From Bacillus tequilensis KCTC 13622 (lineage in GTDB: Bacteria; Bacillota; Bacilli; Bacillales; Bacillaceae): 64,000 nucleotides of DNA. This document shows, piece after piece, positions 60,142 through 64,000 of this stretch. The notes beneath the pieces were generated by a model. That model was given only the letters and a program-made list of their open reading frames with translations. It was not told the origin of the DNA and did not search any database. Location: positions 1 to 64,000 of the forward strand of contig NZ_AYTO01000019.1 in assembly GCF_000507145.1 (NCBI RefSeq), in the 5' to 3' direction. The number at the start of each line of letters is the position of its first letter. Position 1 is the first letter of the stretch. The translations under genes and the position numbers were made by a program.

Positions 60142-60630
60142 TTATCCATTGTGATGATGCTTTTTATCTTTATGAGGCGATGTTCTGTCAACTAACTCTG
60201 GTGACAGGAATTGAATGGCACAGAAGCATCCGAGATCCACTTCAATGCAGAAATCTGTTTTTTCTAGCCCGAAGAAATCCGGGTCGCAAGGGTGGCAGAC
60301 ACTCAAGGTATCGCCCTTGACATCGACCGGGCGTAAAATAGATAGTGTTGCGCAGCAATCGCATAATTTTTCAACGCGGAAGAAAATGGATTCAAAGCAT
60401 TGCATATCATCCACAAATCCCCCCACGTTTCCGAATGTGGAGAACAATCCGCCTTTTTTATCAAACAAGAGAAACGGAATTGTGTCTTTACCTGCAATTG
60501 TCGGATTCAAAAGGTTCGTATAGCAGCCAGTCGGACACTGTTCCTCAACTGCCTCCTGCTCTGCTAAAATCTTTTCCACTGCATCGCATACACAGTTCTC
60601 ATGCCGGCCATGGGTTTTTCCGCAGCTCAT
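60142..60630 (-). CDS. cotY: Spore crust protein CotY
   Basis: CotY (162 aa) self-assembles into hexagonal cysteine-linked lattices that form the spore crust. It is a paralogue of CotZ with matching [19 protein letters not shown] and [17 protein letters not shown] blocks, and ends HHHNG. ATG 60630 ([13 protein letters not shown]) is chosen since AAGGAGC lies eight bases upstream; the frame extends to 60681 without a ribosome site. Confidence 0.95.
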   Translation of the reverse strand: MSCGKTHGRHENCVCDAVEKILAEQEAVEEQCPTGCYTNLLNPTIAGKDTIPFLLFDKKGGLFSTFGNVGGFVDDMQCFESIFFRVEKLCDCCATLSILRPVDVKGDTLSVCHPCDPDFFGLEKTDFCIEVDLGCFCAIQFLSPELVDRTSPHKDKKHHHNG

Positions 60631-60675
60631 TGATTTCAGCTCCTTCTTTATAGGGTATTTGACTTTAGTCCTTAA

Positions 60676-60704
60676 CAACATATGTACCCGTGCCCCACTT
60701 GGTG
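60676..60704 (-). promoter_or_regulatory. Candidate sigma-K promoter of cotYZ
   Basis: On the minus strand CACC (60704-60701), 16 bases, then CATATGTTG (60684-60676), one base from the sigma-K -10 CATAnnnTA. cotYZ is known to be late mother-cell expressed. Confidence 0.45.
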
Positions 60705-60747
60705 TGGGTGAACGTCTATATATTCATCATATGCTTGGAAAATAAGA

Positions 60748-60775
60748 AAAAGCAGAGCGTTTTTGGCTCTGCTTT
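60748..60775 (-). terminator. Terminator after cotX
   Basis: On the minus strand a perfect 10-bp stem AAAGCAGAGC (60775-60766 with 60758-60749) is followed by a T-rich tail. Confidence 0.87.
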
Positions 60776-60780
60776 AGGTC

Positions 60781-61302
60781 CTAGAGGACAAGAGTGATGA
60801 TTAAAGTGGCGATAAGAACGTTTGTTGCTGTAGAGATCAGTACTGCGATATCTGCATCTACTGTTGTGACGTTTACGCCGCGGGAGCATTCGATGAGAAG
60901 TTTCTGGCGGTTTACTTGCTTGCTGGCTGTAAGCTGCAATAAATCTTGTGCGACTAATTCGGCAATTACTCCGTCTGCAATTGAAGTAAGAGCTACTGTC
61001 AGGACAGCTGCATTAAGCGCTGTTACAACTGATGCTACGGCTTGAACGTCTGTGGATGTAACGTTGATGTCACACGAGTCTCTGATAATAATTGTCTCAT
61101 CGGAGACTTGTTTGTTAAGATTTGCTTGAGCTAAATCTTGATTGATAAAGGCGTTATCGTTGTCAAACCCATGGTGATTGCAGCAAATATCGCAATGGCA
61201 TTTTCTTTCTCTTTCTTCTTTTTCTCTCTCTTTCTCTTTGTGCTCTAACGGATGATCACAGTCTGGATCAAGTGCAACCCAAGAATACGGTCTGCTTTCC
61301 AT
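60781..61302 (-). CDS. cotX: Spore coat protein CotX
   Basis: CotX (173 aa) is a crust protein. After a charged Lys/Glu region and CHCDICCNHHG cysteines, it carries two copies of the CotX/CotV domain, recognisable by DETIIIRDSCDINVTSTDVQA and KLLIECSRGVNVTTVDADI-like strands, each followed by a hydrophobic Val/Ala/Leu-rich stretch. AAAGGAGG precedes ATG 61302. It is the last gene of cotVWX. Confidence 0.95.
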   Translation of the reverse strand: MESRPYSWVALDPDCDHPLEHKEKEREKEERERKCHCDICCNHHGFDNDNAFINQDLAQANLNKQVSDETIIIRDSCDINVTSTDVQAVASVVTALNAAVLTVALTSIADGVIAELVAQDLLQLTASKQVNRQKLLIECSRGVNVTTVDADIAVLISTATNVLIATLIITLVL

Positions 61303-61401
61303 ATCTATTCCTCCTTTACTTTTACTATTATTAAATGAGCGAGCCTCTTACTTTGACTGAGGCATATATCTTGATGAAGTTCCCTATTTTTATATTTGGC
61401 G

Positions 61402-61719
61402 TTAATTGTTATTGTTTTCCCGTCTTTGTCTGAGCTGTTCAATGAGCTGCTCTCTGCGGCTAAGCGGTTTTTCGTTCTTTTGCTCTTGCACAGCTGCTTC
61501 TTCTTTTTTCTGCTTTTGTTTTTCAACTAGCTCCGCTGATTTCGCTTGCAAGTCTTTTACCATATTCAACATCATTTGCTTTTCTTCATCTGATACTTTT
61601 TTCATTTTGTCTTTCGTGATGCCGTGTTTCAGAAATATGTTTTGGACCAGCATTTTCATCATTGGATCAACTTCCGGGAGCTTTTCAAGCTCTTCTTTGA
61701 TTTTATCGTTATCTGACAT
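61402..61719 (-). CDS. cotW: Spore coat protein CotW
   Basis: CotW (105 aa) is a charged, mostly helical coat protein beginning [20 protein letters not shown] Lys/Glu/Gln-rich stretch (residues 60-85, coiled-coil-like) precedes an Arg/Asn-rich end. It stabilises CotX in the crust. It sits between cotV and cotX in one operon, 39 bases from cotV and 99 bases from cotX. The overlapping frame at 61305-61526 is not a gene. Confidence 0.93.
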   Translation of the reverse strand: MSDNDKIKEELEKLPEVDPMMKMLVQNIFLKHGITKDKMKKVSDEEKQMMLNMVKDLQAKSAELVEKQKQKKEEAAVQEQKNEKPLSRREQLIEQLRQRRENNNN

Positions 61720-61758
61720 TTGTTCTCACCTCAACTTTTAGTTTGTGAAAAGAAAGGG

Positions 61759-62145
61759 TTAAAGGATGTCGAATTCAAGAAGCATACTGTTTAACACCTG
61801 AAGCAAAATTTGTACAAAGGTTATTATTTCGGCTGCAGACAAAGTAATTTTGATGTTTCGGCTGTTGATAATTTTAATGATCGTTCTTTTTTTGATTTGG
61901 GAGTTATCAAGAATGAGTATTTCGCTTGCTACTGCGTCAGCTAAGTCCTCGTCGGCGATGACGAGCTGTGTCGTCAGGATAATTAATGTTGTCACTAAGG
62001 CTTGTATAGAAAGGGCAGATGTTATATGTGACGTATCTATTGTGATATTTTCGCAATCAATCACTTCGATCTGCTGCTCGAACTCGCTTGATAATTGCTC
62101 AAATATGTCAGGATGCAGGGATGCAACGTTTTCTTCAAATGACAT
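61759..62145 (-). CDS. cotV: Spore coat protein CotV
   Basis: CotV (128 aa) is a crust protein with one CotX/CotV domain ([21 protein letters not shown]) preceded by [19 protein letters not shown]. It aligns with both repeats of CotX and is rich in Ile/Leu/Thr. ATG 62145 ([10 protein letters not shown]) follows GGAGTGAAGG; the extended frame to 62169 lacks a site. It is the first gene of cotVWX. Confidence 0.93.
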   Translation of the reverse strand: MSFEENVASLHPDIFEQLSSEFEQQIEVIDCENITIDTSHITSALSIQALVTTLIILTTQLVIADEDLADAVASEILILDNSQIKKRTIIKIINSRNIKITLSAAEIITFVQILLQVLNSMLLEFDIL

Positions 62146-62303
62146 AACCTTCACTCCTTTCTTATCCATACTCTATATAATGCAATTGGGGTGCAGAGCG
62201 GAATAATAAAAATAACTAATTTTCCGCCGGACAAGATACAATTCATGAAGAATAGGATTTTGGCATATATGTGAAGGGATCATGATTGAAAAGGAGTGAA
62301 CAA

Positions 62304-62660
62304 GTGGTTATTAATGGGCTGACAATTGTTCTTCTTTCGCTTGCGGTTTTTCGGCTTGCCCGGCTGCTGGTGTTTGACACGATTATGGCGCCGCTTCGCA
62401 GTCTGTTTCATGAAGAGAAGGAGGAAAAAGGTGCGGACGGGAACGTGGAAACGTATATTGTGATTAAGGGGACGGGTGTGAGGGCGTTTATTGGTGAATT
62501 GCTGAGCTGCTATTGGTGCACAGGTGTGTGGTGCGCCGGCTTTTTAATTTTATGCCAGGCATTGATCCCGCAAGCGGCGCAGTGGCTGATTTTACTGCTG
62601 GCGATCGCCGGTCTCGCCGGCATCATCGAAACACTCGTATCAAAATGGCTGCAGGAATGA
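62304..62660 (+). CDS. yjcA: DUF1360 sporulation-associated membrane protein YjcA
   Basis: A 118-residue DUF1360 protein. An N-terminal membrane helix (INGLTIVLLSLAVFRLARLL) is followed by a charged loop and two further helices carrying the Cys motif SCYWCTGVWCAG. The family is common in spore formers and often expressed in the mother cell. GTG 62304 follows AAAGGAG; the frame from 62286 has none. Function is unknown. Confidence 0.86.
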   Translation: MVINGLTIVLLSLAVFRLARLLVFDTIMAPLRSLFHEEKEEKGADGNVETYIVIKGTGVRAFIGELLSCYWCTGVWCAGFLILCQALIPQAAQWLILLLAIAGLAGIIETLVSKWLQE

Positions 62661-62675
62661 GGCGTTCCTATCAGC

Positions 62676-62703
62676 AACTTTTCATCAGCACCCGCATAAA
62701 GTA
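62676..62703 (+). promoter_or_regulatory. Candidate sigma-K promoter of the 38-aa gene
   Basis: AAC (62676-62678), exactly 16 bases, then CATAAAGTA (62695-62703), a perfect CATAnnnTA sigma-K -10 with an AC -35. Confidence 0.55.
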
Positions 62704-62736
62704 GCATATATGACATAAGGAAAGGAAGGGAACAAA

Positions 62737-62853
62737 ATGAATCAAGTCAATAAACCTTCCCAAAAATCTCCATATACAGATCCGTCGTATCAATCAAAAA
62801 AGATTAAAAAGAAAGGCTGCGGGTGCGGCAATAAAAAGAAAAAACCTCAATAG
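62737..62853 (+). CDS. Tiny basic Cys-containing peptide (38 aa)
   Basis: A 38-codon frame beginning MNQVNKPSQKSPYTDPSY and ending in a Lys-rich block with GCGCG (KKGCGCGNKKKK) near the C-terminus. AAAGGAAGGG lies at a good distance from the ATG, a sigma-K-like promoter precedes it and a terminator follows, so it looks like a complete gene. I do not recognise it. The Lys/Cys tail and the location suggest a coat-associated, possibly cross-linked peptide, by inference only. Confidence 0.65.
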   Translation: MNQVNKPSQKSPYTDPSYQSKKIKKKGCGCGNKKKKPQ

Positions 62854-62863
62854 CCTGACAAAG

Positions 62864-62890
62864 AAACCGGAGATTTCCGGTTTTTTGTTT
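62864..62890 (+). terminator. Terminator after the 38-aa gene
   Basis: Stem AAACCGGA (62864-62871) pairs with TCCGGTTT (62876-62883), then T residues. Confidence 0.75.
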
Positions 62891-62939
62891 TTTAACGGAG
62901 CGGCTTTGATCAGCATATATCATGAGTGGGGGGATAGAA

Positions 62940-63146
62940 GTGAATGAGTTTGAAAAATGGATAGAAGGAAGATATGAACCTCACGAACAAAAGCAAAACG
63001 AGCACGAAGGCACGATGAGCCGCATCAGAAAAGACTTAGATGCATTTGATGAAGCTGGTCTGGCGTTTGAAGAGGAAATCGAAGAGATTGCTGAGAAAAC
63101 GGAAGCCTTGCTCAAAAAACGCCAGTCTCAGCATGACCCATCGTAA
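62940..63146 (+). CDS. Small acidic helical protein (68 aa)
   Basis: A 68-residue protein beginning MNEFEKWIEGRYEPHEQ and rich in Glu/Lys with a heptad-like C-terminal half (EEIEEIAEKTEALLKKRQ), so probably a coiled coil. The GTG at 62940 is six bases behind GGGGGG; the frame extends to 62922. A late mother-cell type -10 (CATATATCA) lies upstream near 62914, with AAC 17 bases before it. No family recognised. Its location argues for a sporulation role. Confidence 0.65.
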   Translation: MNEFEKWIEGRYEPHEQKQNEHEGTMSRIRKDLDAFDEAGLAFEEEIEEIAEKTEALLKKRQSQHDPS

Positions 63147-63193
63147 ATCCGCAATCGCCCTATGCGTTTATCCAAGCCGAATCAAGCGGCTCA

Positions 63194-63202
63194 CATAGTG
63201 TA
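63194..63202 (+). promoter_or_regulatory. Sigma-K-like -10 element before yjcZ
   Basis: CATAGTGTA matches CATAnnnTA exactly and lies about 26 bases before the yjcZ ATG. The -35 is not convincing. Confidence 0.4.
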
Positions 63203-63227
63203 TAGAGAGTAAAGGAGGTGCTTATCT

Positions 63228-63380
63228 ATGGGCTTTGGATACGGATTCGGAGGCGGCTACGGCTACGGCGGCTGCTGTGGCGGTTACGCTGGCGGCTATG
63301 GCGGCGGCTATGGTTCAACATTTGTTTTGTTAGTCGTATTATTCATTCTCCTCATCATCGTAGGTGCATCTTTCTTTTAA
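63228..63380 (+). CDS. yjcZ: YjcZ-family small glycine-rich sporulation protein
   Basis: A 50-residue protein of the YjcZ family. The first half is Gly/Tyr repeats ([13 protein letters not shown], then [14 protein letters not shown]) and the second half is one hydrophobic helix ([20 protein letters not shown]). AAAGGAGG precedes ATG 63228. The family is abundant in spore formers and usually expressed in late sporulation; the exact role is unknown. Confidence 0.88.
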   Translation: MGFGYGFGGGYGYGGCCGGYAGGYGGGYGSTFVLLVVLFILLIIVGASFF

Positions 63381-63390
63381 GATGAATTGA

Positions 63391-63420
63391 GGAAGTACAG
63401 GTCATAACCTGTGCTTCCTT
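63391..63420 (+). terminator. Hairpin after yjcZ
   Basis: A 12-bp stem with one mismatch (63391-63402 with 63407-63418) and CATA loop. T residues after it are few, so termination may be partial. Confidence 0.6.
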
Positions 63421-63512
63421 ACCTTGTGTTTATTTTTAACATTTTGGAAAAGCACATTGTATGATGTGCATTCATAAAAATACTGTATTACTCCGCCAAA
63501 AGGAGGCGTACT

Positions 63513-63767
63513 ATGGATAATCAATTTTTTAAGAACATTGAAAAGAAAACAGGTGTGAAAATGCAGGATGTAATGAATCTTGCCGGTTCACTCCAAAACG
63601 CTAATTTTAAAGATGAAAAAACAGTCCGAAGTGTCATTAGCCGCGTAGCACAGCTGGCAAACAGACGTGTGCCAAAAGAATTAGAAGATAAAATTGTGGA
63701 ATCGATCACAAGCGGAAAAGAAAAGCTGGACTTTGGCACGATTTCTAAAATGATGGATAATAAATAA
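63513..63767 (+). CDS. spoVIF: Sporulation protein SpoVIF
   Basis: SpoVIF (84 aa; yjcC) is needed for spore coat assembly and spore resistance after engulfment, acting with GerE-controlled genes. It begins MDNQFFKNIEKKTGVKM and ends KLDFGTISKMMDNK, a compact helical protein without cysteine or membrane segment. AAAAGGAGG precedes the ATG at 63513. A clear promoter was not settled, although TTGTAT-N18-TACTGTA (63457-63487) is possible. Confidence 0.9.
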   Translation: MDNQFFKNIEKKTGVKMQDVMNLAGSLQNANFKDEKTVRSVISRVAQLANRRVPKELEDKIVESITSGKEKLDFGTISKMMDNK

Positions 63768-63772
63768 ATAGA

Positions 63773-63808
63773 TGGCCTGGCTGACTCACTGCAGCGGGCC
63801 TTTTTTTA
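63773..63808 (+). terminator. Terminator after spoVIF
   Basis: GGCCTGGCTG and CAGCGGGCC can pair with one bulge, followed by seven T. Confidence 0.65.
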
Positions 63809-63813
63809 GATTG

Positions 63814-63843
63814 AAAGCCCGGCAGTAATCTGCCGGGCTTTTA
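63814..63843. terminator. Terminator between spoVIF and yjcD
   Basis: A perfect 12-bp stem AAAGCCCGGCAG (63814-63825) pairs with 63830-63841, with TAAT loop. It abuts the stop of the minus-strand helicase and can work in both directions. Confidence 0.85.
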
Positions 63844-64000
63844 TTGATGCAAGAGCTGTATTGTTTTCTGTAGAAGGGGATACAAAAATCTTGAGCGGTT
63901 AGCTGTTTTGCCGCGCCTGTTGGCGGGGCAAGACAAATATAAATGCTGTTTCGCCCGGGTCATGGCTACATATAAAAGGCGTCTTTCTTCCTCAAGAGCG
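63841..64000 (-). CDS. yjcD: UvrD-family DNA helicase YjcD, C-terminal end (partial)
   Basis: The last 52 codons of a larger minus-strand gene that continues beyond the right edge. The translation includes LEEERRLLYVAMTRAKQHLY, which is helicase motif VI of the UvrD/Rep superfamily-1 family (the Arg in MTRA is the arginine finger region), and ends LQKTIQLLHQ. Its position beside spoVIF matches yjcD of B. subtilis. The rest of the gene cannot be assessed here. Confidence 0.88.
   Translation of the reverse strand, partial: ALEEERRLLYVAMTRAKQHLYLSCPANRRGKTANRSRFLYPLLQKTIQLLHQ

Noticed and set aside
59698..60653. Plus-strand open frames of about 100-130 codons opposite cotZ and cotY
   Set aside because: They are antisense shadows of cysteine-rich coat genes, with no promoter or ribosome site.
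61305..61526. Open frame of 73 codons on the minus strand, rich in Lys/Arg
   Set aside because: It overlaps the end of cotW in another frame, has no ribosome site, and cotW itself is clearly the gene there.

Overview
The window is a chromosomal segment of a Bacillus subtilis-group bacterium. Gene content and order match the B. subtilis stretch from yitU to yjcD: the arginine-carbamoyl phosphate operon, med-comZ, fabHA-fabF, app and opp peptide transporters, spx, mecA, coiA, pepF, spxH, the thiamine operon, fabI, and the cot genes. From memory, several proteins (OppA clearly, TenA by a residue) differ from strain 168, and appA is intact where 168 has a frameshift. This suggests a sibling lineage such as the spizizenii, vallismortis or mojavensis group rather than 168 itself. 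No rRNA, tRNA, CRISPR, prophage or insertion sequence is visible. The region reads as ordinary, densely packed core genome.

Layout. 1-4.9 kb: two tiny minus-strand genes behind a sporulation-type promoter, yitU, yitV, yitW, a Pmp3-type mini membrane protein, yitY and a short yitZ. 5.0-14.5 kb: argCJBD-carAB-argF with ARG boxes. 14.5-18.2 kb: yjzC, yjzD, yjaU, yjaV, med, comZ, yjzB. 18.2-21.3 kb: fabHA-fabF under a FapR operator, then yjaZ. 21.3-27.3 kb: appDFABC. 27.4-29.5 kb: yjbA and trpS, the latter with a T-box leader. 29.5-35.5 kb: oppABCDF. 35.6-41.2 kb: yjbB, yjbC-spx, yjbE, mecA, coiA. 41.2-46.6 kb: pepF, yizD, the RoxS small RNA, spxH-yjbI, cwlQ, yjbK. 46.7-52.3 kb: yjbL-yjbM-nadK-yjbO, prpE, yjbQ. 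52.3-57.8 kb: a TPP riboswitch and tenA-tenI-thiO-thiS-thiG-thiF-thiD. 57.8-58.7 kb: fabI under a second FapR operator. 58.8-64.0 kb: spore coat and late sporulation genes, ending in the 3' end of a UvrD-type helicase (yjcD).

Themes. Several genes converge on competence and proteolytic control: med, comZ, mecA, coiA, spx and its adaptor spxH, and the opp and app peptide importers that feed peptide signals to sporulation and competence. The two fatty-acid loci share a malonyl-CoA-responsive operator. The arg and thi operons are complete biosynthetic units with visible regulatory leaders. The right end is a spore-crust cluster.

I found no convincing undescribed multi-gene system. The points most worth checking are small: (a) yjbB has no usable ATG, GTG or TTG at its natural start, and its first in-frame candidate is ATT; (b) two tiny-gene loci share the same CATACTAT-type sporulation promoter; (c) short genes below usual length cut-offs, including a Pmp3-like protein and a 38-residue Cys/Lys peptide with a sigma-K-type promoter; (d) terminator-like stem-loops directly after both peptide-binding-protein genes; (e) an intact appA.
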